A stretch of DNA of 64,000 nt from Flavobacterium sp. (lineage in GTDB: Bacteria; Bacteroidota; Bacteroidia; Flavobacteriales; Flavobacteriaceae): NCBI RefSeq assembly GCF_024642105.1, contig NZ_JAHEBT010000055.1, positions 186,001 to 250,000 on the forward strand, given 5' to 3'. Within the stretch, counting starts at the first letter, position 1. Every line of letters starts with the position of its first letter. The notes beneath the pieces are model-generated. The model worked only from the letters and a program-made list of their open reading frames with translations. It was not told the DNA's origin and made no database searches. A program made the position numbers and the translations under genes. This document shows, piece after piece, positions 23,501 through 32,559 of this stretch.

Positions 23501-23947
23501 TTTGATTCTAATTTTAAAGGACCTAAGGAGGTCGTGAAAACGAAAACCTTATTTGATTGGAGTTTATCAAAAGACGAAAGCATAAAATACTATTCTGGAA
23601 CCGTAATTTACACGAAAGAGTTCCAATGGAATGAGAGCCTGAATCAAAATACTTGGCTTGAATTGGGTCAAATTGAAAATATTGCCGAAGTAAGTTTGAA
23701 TGGTGAAGATTGTGGAACCATTTGGACGTATCCGCATCGGGTAGCCATTTCAAACCAGCTTAAAAAAGGAAAAAATAAATTAGTTATTAAAATTACAAAT
23801 ACTTGGGCTAATCGGTTAATTGGAGACCAGAAATTACCGAAAGAAGAAAGGGTAACTTGGACCACGGCTCCATTCCGATTGGAAAAAGATACGCTTCTTC
23901 CAGCGGGCTTATTAGGACCGGTTCAAATTATAAATGAAAAAAAATAA
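20552..23947 (+). CDS. GH106 alpha-L-rhamnosidase
   Basis: A 1131-residue secreted enzyme with a signal peptide ending near GLVSAQ. The start of the mature protein, KPWVYWYWMQSAYSKEGITADLEAMQQAGIAG, is the GH106 signature opening a TIM barrel. Later segments include LHIDSWECGSQNWS, GVQFSSENVAP and QAEALTQLR, which hold the likely catalytic acidic residues. A galactose-binding-like beta-sandwich is inserted around ~200-320, and another lies at the C-terminus (~960-1125, with WLELGQIENIAEVSLNG). GH106 members in gut Bacteroides remove alpha-L-rhamnose from rhamnogalacturonan-I and -II. The coding end at 23947 is followed 4 nt later by the SGNH esterase start. Confidence 0.92.
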   Translation: MVLKKYLVLLLFTVGLVSAQETDKNQAAKEASKPWVYWYWMQSAYSKEGITADLEAMQQAGIAGAYLMSIKGPADPPLINPPILQLSPQWWDMVHWAMIEAKRLGLKIAMHAADGFAVAGGPWITPEMSMQKVVWSETFVKGGNTVRIALQKPKNYEGFYKDIAVFAIPVKEKKITSQELVPKVTSSLENAAISFLANKNQDGNLKMDDKGWIQYEFAQAFLCKSIVIETKGNNYQAQRLQIQISDDGINFKPHDTLTAPRHGWQDTDAPYTHAIKPVKAKYFRFVYDPNGSEPGAEDLDAAKWKQNLKVSKITLSNEALIDNYEGKSAQVWRVSPQTTLEQIPNQDGVAKSAVLTISQYVDAQGNLNWEAPKGLWKIIRFGHTSTGHMNATGGAGKGLEVDKFNPETIRFQFDKWFGESVRVAGPELASQVLKILHIDSWECGSQNWSVVFREEFKKRHAYDIVDYLPVLAGIPIDDVQTSEKVLYDFRQTIATLIAEKFFGTMAEEAKKVGVQFSSENVAPTMVSDALLHFKYVDYPGGEFWFRSPTHDKPNDMLDAISGGHIYGKSIIQAEALTQLRMDWDEHPGKFKTIVDRNYALGINRFFYHVFVHNPWLDRKPGMTLDGVGSYFQRDQTWWKPGKSWVDYCQRVQLQLQKGNPVVDLAVFIGEEFPSRAILPDRLVPFIPNVFGKERLESEKNRLANVGQPTAKMPKEVTYSKNTTDLSQWVNALNGYQYDSFNSDVLLQDAKVVKGSVQFTQGMSYAALLFPGSHKMAPNKMISLAVAQKMLQLVKEGATVLVGEKPNLIPGLQSELDTQKWQSVVDEIWNAKLASASSYKIGQGTVVKLPYLDANFSALGIEQDLAFPDLTRSEVETIAWTHRKSATEEIYFLANQKEEKRELNVSFRTLSKYIELYNPVLDKSTLISDWRVENGRTIIPLSFEANESCFIIFKNETQEKPTEKKRIGVNFETVKVLDGNWSLQFDSNFKGPKEVVKTKTLFDWSLSKDESIKYYSGTVIYTKEFQWNESLNQNTWLELGQIENIAEVSLNGEDCGTIWTYPHRVAISNQLKKGKNKLVIKITNTWANRLIGDQKLPKEERVTWTTAPFRLEKDTLLPAGLLGPVQIINEKK

Positions 23948-23951
23948 AAAG

Positions 23952-25382
23952 ATGAAAATAGTAAAACACATTAGTATTGTACTGTTATGCCTTTTGGGAA
24001 GCATCCAAGGGCAAGCCAAAATTAAATTAGCAGCATTATTCTCAGACAACATGATATTGCAGCAACAACAACTCGTTCCTGTATGGGGATGGGCAGAAAA
24101 GAACGAAAATATAAATGTTACAACGTCTTGGGATGCTAAAACTTACCAGGTAAAAGTGGATGCTAATGGAAAATGGAAGTTAGCGGTTCAAACGCCATCT
24201 GCCGGAGGACCTTATACTATTGAAGTAAGTCAATCGACAGAGAAAATAGTAATTAACAATGTACTCATAGGCGAAGTTTGGTTGTGTTCAGGTCAGTCCA
24301 ATATGGAAATGCCTTTGAAAGGATTTTCGGGTCAGCCAGTTAGAAACGGGAATGATATTATTGTTAAATCTTCTAATTCCAATATCCGTTTAATTACAGT
24401 GCCTCGTGCTTCGGTCTTGGTACCTCAAGAAAATTTTGAAGGAAAATGGGAAGTGGCGGCACCACAAACTACCTCTAATTTTAGCGCTACTGCTTGGTAT
24501 TTTGGCACATTATTACAACAAGTGTTACAAGTGCCAATAGGATTAATACATGTGTCGTATGGCGGGTCTAATATCGAAGCTTGGATGAATGAAGAAATGT
24601 TGAAAGACTTTGGAGGAGTTTCGATTCCTAAAAAGAAAGAAGATATTAAAGAACCAAATCGAACTCCTACGGTTTTGTATAATGGGATGCTTTCACCCGT
24701 TATTGGTTACGGAATTAAAGGTTGTATCTGGTACCAAGGAGAATCTAATTATGAAAGACCAGAACAATACAAAGACTTGATGAAGAAAATGGTGGGAAGC
24801 TGGAGAAATTTATGGGGACAAGGAGAATTTCCGTTTTATTATGCGCAAATAGCTCCGTTCAATTATGCACAATTTCACCCAAAAGAGATAGTGGAGAAAT
24901 ACAATTCGGCTTATGTAAGAGAAGCACAATTCAAAGCGTCTAAAGAAATTCCGAATTCTGGAATGGCGGTATTAATGGACATTGGCGAAGAAAATAATAT
25001 TCATCCAGTGGATAAAGAAAAAGGAGGGAATCGCTTGGCTTATTTGGCTTTAGCCAAAACCTACGGAATCAACGGGTTCGAATTTGAAAGCCCTAAGTAT
25101 AAGGCAATGGAAATTATAGGTAGTACAATTACTATTTCTTTTGATGATGCGCCAAACGGACTTACCTCTTTTGGAAAAGAAATCACTGGTTTTGAAATTG
25201 CTGGAGAAGATAAAGTTTTTTATCCAGCTCAAGCGGTTTTACGAAGAAAATCGGTGCAATTGTCATCGGCTCAAGTGGCTAAACCAGTTGCGGTTCGTTA
25301 TTTGTTCAAGGACTTCACTAAAGCCGAATTATTTAGTGTAGGCGGACTGCCTGTTTCTTCTTTTAGAACCGATGAGTGGTAA
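23952..25382 (+). CDS. SGNH-type carbohydrate acetylesterase (sialate-O-acetylesterase family, CE20-like)
   Basis: A 476-residue secreted esterase. I choose ATG 23952 (MKIVKHISIVLLCLLGSIQG), which leaves a normal signal peptide; an ATG at 23934 would overlap the GH106 gene. The catalytic features are Ser116 in LCSGQSNMEMP, IWYQGESNY, and His351 in ENNIHPVDK. This layout, with an N-terminal beta-domain inserted before the SGNH core (FSDNMILQQQQ), is that of the sialate O-acetylesterase (SASA) family. Sialic acid is not expected in plant material, so deacetylation of a pectic sugar is more likely. It would help neighbouring rhamnosidases and GH2 by clearing acetyl groups from side chains. Confidence 0.85.
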   Translation: MKIVKHISIVLLCLLGSIQGQAKIKLAALFSDNMILQQQQLVPVWGWAEKNENINVTTSWDAKTYQVKVDANGKWKLAVQTPSAGGPYTIEVSQSTEKIVINNVLIGEVWLCSGQSNMEMPLKGFSGQPVRNGNDIIVKSSNSNIRLITVPRASVLVPQENFEGKWEVAAPQTTSNFSATAWYFGTLLQQVLQVPIGLIHVSYGGSNIEAWMNEEMLKDFGGVSIPKKKEDIKEPNRTPTVLYNGMLSPVIGYGIKGCIWYQGESNYERPEQYKDLMKKMVGSWRNLWGQGEFPFYYAQIAPFNYAQFHPKEIVEKYNSAYVREAQFKASKEIPNSGMAVLMDIGEENNIHPVDKEKGGNRLAYLALAKTYGINGFEFESPKYKAMEIIGSTITISFDDAPNGLTSFGKEITGFEIAGEDKVFYPAQAVLRRKSVQLSSAQVAKPVAVRYLFKDFTKAELFSVGGLPVSSFRTDEW

Positions 25383-25394
25383 AAAACAGTATAG

Positions 25395-27719
25395 ATGAAA
25401 ACTACAATCACCTTTATTTTATTATTATTCTCGTTTTTTGTCAAGGCGCAATTACCTGTGATAGAAAACTACAATCAGGTTTGGGCTACTCAAAGCAGTA
25501 ATTCTTCTGAATCCATGCCTTTGGGAGGAGGTGATATTGGAGCCAATGTTTGGGTAGAAAAAGGCGATTTGTATTTTTATTTTTCACGTAGCGGTACCTT
25601 TGATGAACACAATCAATTGTTAAAATCAGGGAGAGTTAAAGTCAATTTAACTCCCAATCCATTCCGAGATAATGTGGGGTTTCGTCAAGAATTAGTTGTG
25701 AAAGATGGTTATATAAAAATTACGCAAAATGGCACTCAAATTAAACTTTGGGTGGATGTTTTTCGTCCTGTAATTCATCTGGATTTGGTAAGTAAAACTG
25801 CCTTAACAATGAAAGCTTCTTATGAAACATGGCGTCATGTTAATCGCATTTTAAAAGGCAAAGAAAATAATGCAAATTCGTATAAATGGGCTCCACAACC
25901 GGAGGTGGTTACCTACAAGGATTCTGTTTCATTTGAACAAAATGGAATCCAATTTTATCATCGCAATCGGGAGCAAACGGTTTTTGATGTTGCTGTAAAG
26001 CAACAAAAAATGGAGTCGGTTAAAGACCAAATGATGAATCCATTGAAAGGGTTGACTTTTGGCGGTTTTATGCAAAGTAATCAAATGAAACCAGCGACTA
26101 CTTATCTTTCAAAATATCAAGGTATAGATTGCAAAGGCTACTCTTTAATTAGTGTTGCGCCTTTAAAAAAACAATCCCTTACAATTAGTTTGCATACAAA
26201 TCAATCGGCAGACCTCAATCAATGGAAAACAGCACTTGCTCATCAAGTTGATGCGGGAAAATATCAAGTTAAAAAGGCAGAGCAGAAGTCTATTTCTTGG
26301 TGGAATGATTTTTGGGATCGAAGTTTTATTTTTACCCAAAAAGAAGGAAGTACAACCCAAGACTCAGTATATCAAATGGGACAAAACTACCAATTGTTTC
26401 GTTATATGTTAGGATGTAATGCTTACGGAAAATACCCTACGAAATTTAATGGCGGACTTTTTACCTATGACCCAGTTTTTGTCAATTCAACCTTGAATTT
26501 CACTCCTGATTTTAGGAATTGGGGAGGAGGGACGATGACAGCTCAAAATCAGCGATTGGTTTATTTTCCGATGCTAAAGAGTGGTGATTTTGATATGATG
26601 AAATCGCAATTGGATTACTATTTGAGTTTGCAAAAAAATGCCGAATTGCGTTCGGAAGTCTACTGGAAACACAAAGGCGCTTCTTTTACAGAACAGTTAG
26701 AAAACTTTGGGCTACCTAATCCAGCAGAATACGCTTGGAAACGTCCTGAAAATTTTGATCCAGGGGTAGAGTACAATGCCTGGTTAGAATACGAATGGGA
26801 TACAGTTTTAGAGTTTTGCCAAATGATGTTGATGCAAAAAGAATATGCTAATGAATCCATTTCAAAATACCAACCGTTTATTTTAAGTTGTCTTCGTTTT
26901 TTTGATGAACATTACCACTATTTAGCAAAAAACAGAGGAATTAAAGCGCTGGATGGTAACGGACATTTGGTTTTGTATCCAGGTTCGGGAGGCGAGACCT
27001 ATAAAATGGCAACCAATTCGACCAGTACCATTGCAGCCTTGCGTGTAGTTACCCAAGAACTATTGAAATATACCGAAAACAAAGAAGAAAAAGAGTATTT
27101 GGAAGGTTTCTTTAAACGAATTCCTCCTCTGAATTATACTGTTTTGGACACTCATAAAATGCTTAGTCCAGCGAAATCTTGGGAACGAGTAAACAATGTG
27201 GAACCAACTCAATTGTATCCAGTTTATCCATGGGGAATTTATGGAATAGGAAAACCCGATTTAGAAACGGCTTTGAATACTTGGAAATACGATACTGACG
27301 CAATTAAGTTTAGAAGTCATATAGGCTGGAAACAGGATAATATTTTTTCAGCTCGATTGGGATTGACTCAGGAAGCAGCAAAATACAATGGATTAAAAAT
27401 GGCTAATTCAGAGCGACGATTTCCTGCGTTTTGGGGGCCAGGTTATGATTGGACACCAGATCATAATTGGGGAGGATCAGGGATGATTGGTATGCAAGAA
27501 ATGTTGTTGCAAGAGACAGAAGGAAAAATTTATTTGTTTCCAGCTTGGCCTAAAGAATGGAACGTACATTTCAAATTGCATGCTACTCATACTACTACTA
27601 TTGAAGCTGTACTTCATAATGGAGTGTGTAAAATTCTTCATGTATTTCCGCCAGAAAGAGAAAAAGATATCGTCAATCTTCTAAATGTGACACTAACAGA
27701 AAAAATCAACTTGAATTAA
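25395..27719 (+). CDS. DUF5703-type (alpha/alpha)6-barrel protein, putative GH95/GH65-related glycosidase
   Basis: A 774-residue secreted protein with a signal peptide ending near FVKAQ. The N-terminal beta-sandwich (~20-290) starts YNQVWATQSSNSSESMPLGGGDIGANVW, which resembles the opening of GH95 proteins, where a similar PLGNGxLGAMV segment occurs. An (alpha/alpha)6 barrel follows (~300-700), with RNWGGGTMTAQNQRLVYFP and PGSGGETYKMATNSTSTIAALR. The usual GH95 catalytic motifs are not obvious. I assign it to the DUF5703-type group from memory of the N-terminal pattern, not by search. The substrate is unknown; its location between an SGNH esterase and PL1 suggests pectic oligosaccharides. Confidence 0.62.
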   Translation: MKTTITFILLLFSFFVKAQLPVIENYNQVWATQSSNSSESMPLGGGDIGANVWVEKGDLYFYFSRSGTFDEHNQLLKSGRVKVNLTPNPFRDNVGFRQELVVKDGYIKITQNGTQIKLWVDVFRPVIHLDLVSKTALTMKASYETWRHVNRILKGKENNANSYKWAPQPEVVTYKDSVSFEQNGIQFYHRNREQTVFDVAVKQQKMESVKDQMMNPLKGLTFGGFMQSNQMKPATTYLSKYQGIDCKGYSLISVAPLKKQSLTISLHTNQSADLNQWKTALAHQVDAGKYQVKKAEQKSISWWNDFWDRSFIFTQKEGSTTQDSVYQMGQNYQLFRYMLGCNAYGKYPTKFNGGLFTYDPVFVNSTLNFTPDFRNWGGGTMTAQNQRLVYFPMLKSGDFDMMKSQLDYYLSLQKNAELRSEVYWKHKGASFTEQLENFGLPNPAEYAWKRPENFDPGVEYNAWLEYEWDTVLEFCQMMLMQKEYANESISKYQPFILSCLRFFDEHYHYLAKNRGIKALDGNGHLVLYPGSGGETYKMATNSTSTIAALRVVTQELLKYTENKEEKEYLEGFFKRIPPLNYTVLDTHKMLSPAKSWERVNNVEPTQLYPVYPWGIYGIGKPDLETALNTWKYDTDAIKFRSHIGWKQDNIFSARLGLTQEAAKYNGLKMANSERRFPAFWGPGYDWTPDHNWGGSGMIGMQEMLLQETEGKIYLFPAWPKEWNVHFKLHATHTTTIEAVLHNGVCKILHVFPPEREKDIVNLLNVTLTEKINLN

Positions 27720-27726
27720 ATATAAA

Positions 27727-30177
27727 ATGGTAAAAAAAATAATGGGTGCTATGAGTATGTTAGCACTTTTTGTAACAAGTGCACCAGCACAAACAGTAAA
27801 AGGAAACAGTCTAAAAGTTGATTTTGATTTTTCACAGAGACGAATAGAAGAAGTAAACGATCCTTCTTATATTTCATGGCCAATAAGTGAACAAAAAGAA
27901 GTAGAAAAATCATTTGGAGACCTCACCATACAACTAAAAGGAAATTTTTCGTCAAGTTGGTATAAAGTGGGGATGAGCGCTCCGTTTTATAGTAGGTTAG
28001 TTAGCGATGGTTTAGTGACCAAGGAAAAATTAGAATTAGTAATTTACGGATTAAAAGAGGGGAAGCATTCTCTTCTTACATTCCATAATACTTTTGATAA
28101 AATTGAAGGAAAAACATTTTCTCCTGTTGCTATTTATGTGAATGGGAAGTTAGAGGAAAGAGTAATTCCGAGTAATCGTGCCAATTCAAAAATAGAGGCA
28201 GGAATGGCTTACGTTACTTTTGAAGTAATCAAATCACAACCAGTAATAATTCGTTTTGAACTAGATGAAAACGCTAATGATTTTATTAAGCAAATGGTGC
28301 TTAACGGGTTTGAATTGGATACGCCAAATTTAAAAAAACAAGCCAATTCTCCCGTACCTTTAGATAAGGATGAACATGTTGAGGTACACGATAATAAGTT
28401 GAATTTAGAGTGGTCATCTCCTAAAGATGTAGTAACGCATCAATTGTATTTTGGAACTAATGAGAAATTAGTAGAAGATGCGAATGAAACTTCACGAGAA
28501 TATAAGGGGAAATTGATGAAAAATCAATTTTCAGTTTCTGATTTATACAGCGGAACAACTTATTATTGGCGTGTAGATGAAATAGATGCAAAAGGAAATA
28601 AAACAGTTGGTGCAGTTTGGTCTTTTAAGCCAGCACAATTAGCTTTTCCTGGAGCTGAAGGATATGGCCGATACGCCTTGGGAGGAAGAGGAGGCAAAGT
28701 AGTTGAAGTAACTAACTTAAAGGATAGTGGTCCGGGTAGTTTGAGAGAAGCTGTAAATGCTACGATAGGCCCTAGAACCATCGTTTTTACTATTTCGGGG
28801 AATATTCAATTAGAGTCAAGATTGGTGGTGAATAATCCGTATATCACCATAGCGGGTCAAACTGCACCAGGTGAAGGGATTACTATTACGAGAGCTCCTA
28901 TTGGGTTGACTGGGAATGAGGGTATAATCCGATTTTTAAAAGTTCGAATAGGTGGAGGAACTACTTATGATGGGATGGGGCTTACAGGAGCCAATCACAG
29001 TATAATTGACCATTGCTCCATAAGTTGGACTATAGACGAATCGTTTAGTTCAAGGGGGGCGCACAATATTACATTGCAGCGAACTTTAATTTCGGAGGCA
29101 TTGAATGTAGCAGGACATGATAAATACGGTATAGGAAAAATGCATGGTTATGCAGCTACTATTGGCGGTGATGTGGGAAGTTTTCATCATAATCTATTAG
29201 CACACAACGAAGGTCGAAACTGGAGTATTGGTGGTGGTTTGAATGGCGATGGATATTACGGAGGTAAAATAGATATTAGAAATAATGTCGTTTATAATTG
29301 GGGACATCGTGCTACGGATGGTGGGGCCAATCAAGTAAATTTTGTAAATAATTTTTACATAACTGGAGCTTCTACGGATATTTTTGTGGCTTTAAATGCT
29401 CAAATTGAAGGGGTTGGAAAAGGAAAACAACAATATTATTTTGATGGAAACGTGATGCCGGGTTATTTTAATGAAAAGAATCAAGATAAAGGAAGAAAGT
29501 TTACATTGTCAAATAAGGCGATTGTTGACTATGAAGTATTTTTACCAAACCCATTTTTCGAATCTTTTGTAACCACTCAAAGAGCAGCTGCTGCATACAA
29601 AGATGTGCTTTCGGATGTGGGTGCCAATCAGCCTTTCTTTGATCAACACGATATTCGAATTGTTGACGAAACCTTAAGAGGTACCTATACTTATAAAGGA
29701 AGTAAAAGTGGTTTGGGTGGATTAATAGACAACGAAGCCGATCAAGGAGGTTGGCCCGAATTTAAAACTAAAAATCGTCCATCAGATTGGGATACTGATC
29801 ATGATGGTTTGCCAAATTGGTGGGAAGAAACTCATGGTTTGAATCCAAAGTCGACTGTTGGGGATTTTTCAGATACTAATTTGGATAAAGATCAAGACGG
29901 TTTTACACAGTTGGATGATTATCTAGATTGGATGGCAAAGCCTCATTATTTTATAAACCAAGGAGAATCGTTTGAGATTTCAATAAGTGATTATTTCAAA
30001 GGCTTTGAAAAGAAACCAGTATATTCTGTGTCGAATATTCAGAATGGGAATGCGATTTTAAAAGGTAAAAAACTTCAATTTACTCCTTTGCAAAAAGGAC
30101 TAGCGTCAGTTGTAATTACTGTGGTTGATGTCGAAGGAGATGCTATGAGTCGTACGATTAATTTTTATGTAAAATAA
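27727..30177 (+). CDS. Multidomain PL1 pectate lyase
   Basis: An 816-residue secreted protein, signal peptide ending near APAQ22. Order: an N-terminal beta-sandwich (~25-205) that may bind carbohydrate; a fibronectin-III-like domain (~210-300, ending YYWRVDEIDAKGN); a PL1 parallel beta-helix (~305-650) starting AFPGAEGYGRYALGGRGG; a calcium-binding loop stretch (DTDHDGLPNWWE, DKDQDGFTQLDDY, ~695-740); and a C-terminal Ig-like domain (~750-816). SIIDHCSISWTIDE corresponds to the PL1 vWiDH calcium/active-site strand. The enzyme should cut de-esterified homogalacturonan by beta-elimination. No type IX secretion C-terminal domain is evident. It shares the core with the PL1 at 37942 but adds the two N-terminal modules. 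Confidence 0.88.
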   Translation: MVKKIMGAMSMLALFVTSAPAQTVKGNSLKVDFDFSQRRIEEVNDPSYISWPISEQKEVEKSFGDLTIQLKGNFSSSWYKVGMSAPFYSRLVSDGLVTKEKLELVIYGLKEGKHSLLTFHNTFDKIEGKTFSPVAIYVNGKLEERVIPSNRANSKIEAGMAYVTFEVIKSQPVIIRFELDENANDFIKQMVLNGFELDTPNLKKQANSPVPLDKDEHVEVHDNKLNLEWSSPKDVVTHQLYFGTNEKLVEDANETSREYKGKLMKNQFSVSDLYSGTTYYWRVDEIDAKGNKTVGAVWSFKPAQLAFPGAEGYGRYALGGRGGKVVEVTNLKDSGPGSLREAVNATIGPRTIVFTISGNIQLESRLVVNNPYITIAGQTAPGEGITITRAPIGLTGNEGIIRFLKVRIGGGTTYDGMGLTGANHSIIDHCSISWTIDESFSSRGAHNITLQRTLISEALNVAGHDKYGIGKMHGYAATIGGDVGSFHHNLLAHNEGRNWSIGGGLNGDGYYGGKIDIRNNVVYNWGHRATDGGANQVNFVNNFYITGASTDIFVALNAQIEGVGKGKQQYYFDGNVMPGYFNEKNQDKGRKFTLSNKAIVDYEVFLPNPFFESFVTTQRAAAAYKDVLSDVGANQPFFDQHDIRIVDETLRGTYTYKGSKSGLGGLIDNEADQGGWPEFKTKNRPSDWDTDHDGLPNWWEETHGLNPKSTVGDFSDTNLDKDQDGFTQLDDYLDWMAKPHYFINQGESFEISISDYFKGFEKKPVYSVSNIQNGNAILKGKKLQFTPLQKGLASVVITVVDVEGDAMSRTINFYVK

Positions 30178-30184
30178 TAACAGA

Positions 30185-32209
30185 ATGAATAAAATTGTAA
30201 CGTTTTTAATTGTATTGTTTTCTTTGGGTACTTTGAATGCTCAAAAAAATGGCTTGGTAGCTAATTTCGACAGCCCATTTTCAAAATTAAAGAGCATCAA
30301 CTTACAAGATGTGAAATGGACAGGAGGATTTTGGAAAGAACAGTCTGATGTTGAGCAACAAAATACCTTGCCTTATATGTGGAATTTGTATCATAACGAT
30401 TCCATTACTCATGCCTATAAAAATTTTGAAATAGCTGCGGGTTTAATGAAAGGAAAGTTTAGTGGGCCTTCATTTCATGACGGTGATTTTTATAAAATTT
30501 TTGAAGCTATGGCAGCCACTTATGCAGTTACAAAGGATAAAAAAATAGATGCTGAAATGGATAAGGCCATTGCTTTATTTGCAAAAGTCCAAAGAAAAGA
30601 CGGCTATATGCATACTCCTGTTCTTATAGAAGAACGCTGGGGAACTTTAGGTGCTGAAGAGTTGAAAAAACAATTGGGTTTTGAAAAATACAATATGGGT
30701 CATTTGATGACGGCAGCGTGCGTGCATTATCGTGCAACAGGAAAAACTAATTTTTTAAATATAGCCAAAGGGGTAGCCAATTTTTTATATGATTTTTATA
30801 AAAAAGCATCTCCAGAATTAGCGAGAAATGCCATTTGTCCATCACATTATATGGGTATTATTGAAATGTATCGTACGGTAAAAGATCCTCGTTATTTGGA
30901 ATTAGCAACTAATTTAATTGACATTAGAGGAACTACAAATGATGGAACAGATGATAATCAAGACCGAATTCCATTTAGACAACAAACAACAGCAATGGGA
31001 CATGCAGTGAGAGCTAATTATTTGTATGCGGGTGTAGCGGATTTATATGCTGAGACGGGAGAACAAAAATTATTGGATAATTTAAAATCGATATGGGAAG
31101 ATGTGGTGTACCGAAAAATGTATATCACAGGCGCTTGTGGTTCTTTGTACGATGGTGTTTCACCTGATGGGACTTCGTATAATCCTGCCGATGTGCAAAA
31201 AATACATCAGGCTTATGGAAGACCATATCAGTTGCCTAATGCTACAGCCCATACTGAAACCTGTGCTAATATTGGAAATGTGCTATGGAATTGGCGAATG
31301 TTACAAATCACATCCGAGGCAAAATATGCCGATATTCTAGAACAATCACTTTACAATAGTGTATTATCTGGAATTAGTTTAGAAGGAACAGCTTTCTGTT
31401 ATAACAATCCTTTGAATGTTTCCAAAGAGCTGCCTTTTAAGCAAAGATGGAATAAGGAGAGAGAAGGATATATTAAGTTATCCAATTGTTGTGCCCCTAA
31501 CGTGACTCGTACTATGGCTGAAGTTGCTAATTATGCTTATACAATTTCAAAGGAAGGACTGTATGTGAATTTGTTTGGGAGTAATTATTTAAATACGACT
31601 ACCACAAGTGGCGAGAAGGTACAAGTAGAACAACAAACTAATTATCCATGGGACGGGAAAATTGTATTGAAAGTAGTTGATGTACCAAAAACGGATTTTG
31701 CTTTTTTTCTGCGAATTCCGGGTTGGAGTCAAGGAACAAGCATTTCTGTAAATGATGTAAAGAGGAATGATGATTTGTTTTCAGGTACCTATGCTAAAGT
31801 CGCCCACAAATGGAAAAAAGGAGATGTTATAACGCTTACTATTCCAATGCCGGTTGAGTTGATGCAAGCCAATCCATTAGTTGAAGAGGTGAAAAATCAG
31901 ATCGCAGTTAAGCGTGGACCTTTGGTGTATTGTCTAGAATCAAATCAGTTGCCTGATTCAATTAGTGTTAACCAAGTTTTGTTGGACGTCAAATCGACAT
32001 TTACAGTAAAGTCTTTTGAATTAAGTAATAGAAAATTAATGGCAATTGAAGCAAATGTAAGAGTGACAGATTCTAATTCCTCTTGGAATAAAACATTATA
32101 TAAACCACTCTCTACTATACAAAGTGCCAATTTATCGGTACAATTGATTCCTTATTTTGCATGGGGAAATCATAGCAAGGGTGAAATGTCTGTTTGGCTG
32201 CCCTATTAA
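30185..32209 (+). CDS. GH127-family beta-L-arabinofuranosidase-type enzyme
   Basis: A 674-residue secreted protein with a signal peptide ending near LNAQK. The (alpha/alpha)6 barrel starts with LQDVKWTGGFWKEQSD and continues to ~480, followed by beta-sandwich domains. The features of GH127 are visible: AHTETCANIGN with Glu358 and KLSNCCAPNVTRTM with Cys435/Cys436, the zinc-bound cysteine cluster that includes the nucleophile in this family. Characterised members hydrolyse beta-L-arabinofuranosides, and one Bacteroides homologue acts on aceric acid in rhamnogalacturonan-II. Either fits this locus. It is the last gene before a terminator and a 350-nt gap. Confidence 0.87.
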   Translation: MNKIVTFLIVLFSLGTLNAQKNGLVANFDSPFSKLKSINLQDVKWTGGFWKEQSDVEQQNTLPYMWNLYHNDSITHAYKNFEIAAGLMKGKFSGPSFHDGDFYKIFEAMAATYAVTKDKKIDAEMDKAIALFAKVQRKDGYMHTPVLIEERWGTLGAEELKKQLGFEKYNMGHLMTAACVHYRATGKTNFLNIAKGVANFLYDFYKKASPELARNAICPSHYMGIIEMYRTVKDPRYLELATNLIDIRGTTNDGTDDNQDRIPFRQQTTAMGHAVRANYLYAGVADLYAETGEQKLLDNLKSIWEDVVYRKMYITGACGSLYDGVSPDGTSYNPADVQKIHQAYGRPYQLPNATAHTETCANIGNVLWNWRMLQITSEAKYADILEQSLYNSVLSGISLEGTAFCYNNPLNVSKELPFKQRWNKEREGYIKLSNCCAPNVTRTMAEVANYAYTISKEGLYVNLFGSNYLNTTTTSGEKVQVEQQTNYPWDGKIVLKVVDVPKTDFAFFLRIPGWSQGTSISVNDVKRNDDLFSGTYAKVAHKWKKGDVITLTIPMPVELMQANPLVEEVKNQIAVKRGPLVYCLESNQLPDSISVNQVLLDVKSTFTVKSFELSNRKLMAIEANVRVTDSNSSWNKTLYKPLSTIQSANLSVQLIPYFAWGNHSKGEMSVWLPY

Positions 32210-32231
32210 AAATGGAACTTAATTCTAAAAT

Positions 32232-32265
32232 AAAAAAACATCTATTTTTATGGGTGTTTTTTTTT
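32232..32265 (+). terminator. Intrinsic terminator after GH127
   Basis: AAAAAAACATC (32232-32242) pairs with GGTGTTTTTTT (32253-32263), including one U-G pair, around a 10-nt loop, and runs on in T. It separates the 12163-32209 unit from SusC. Confidence 0.75.
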
Positions 32266-32374
32266 ATGTATGGTTTGCATATGTTTAAATTATGATACCA
32301 TTTTGTTTATTATGTAAAATTTATCCCCTTTTTATTTACGAATTTGGTTTTTTTATTTAATATTGTTTAGAATA

Positions 32375-32419
32375 CAGGACAGTACAGGATAGTTGAAATG
32401 GTTTATACTAATAAATTTG
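32375..32419 (+). promoter_or_regulatory. Tandem-repeat operator B and susC promoter
   Basis: CAGGACAGTACAGGAT at 32375-32390, with half-sites 10 bp apart, matches all 14 fixed positions of the shared motif. TAAATTTG at 32412-32419 is a perfect TAnnTTTG -7 element and ends 29 nt after the repeat. A TTG at 32393-32395 is only 16 nt from the -7 box, too close for a standard -33 element. An AT-rich 140-nt leader follows to the SusC start at 32560. The remainder of the 350-nt gap holds only the terminator at 32232-32265 and AT-rich sequence. It is the best of the four sites and drives the import system. Confidence 0.72.
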
Positions 32420-32559
32420 GTTCAAAATAATAATTGTCTTTTTTACATTTATTTTTTTACGAACTATATTAATTGATTTTCGCAATTATTATTGATGTTC
32501 TAAAGACTGTAATTATTTACTAATCTAACCAATTTATTAATTAACAAAACAAAACACTT

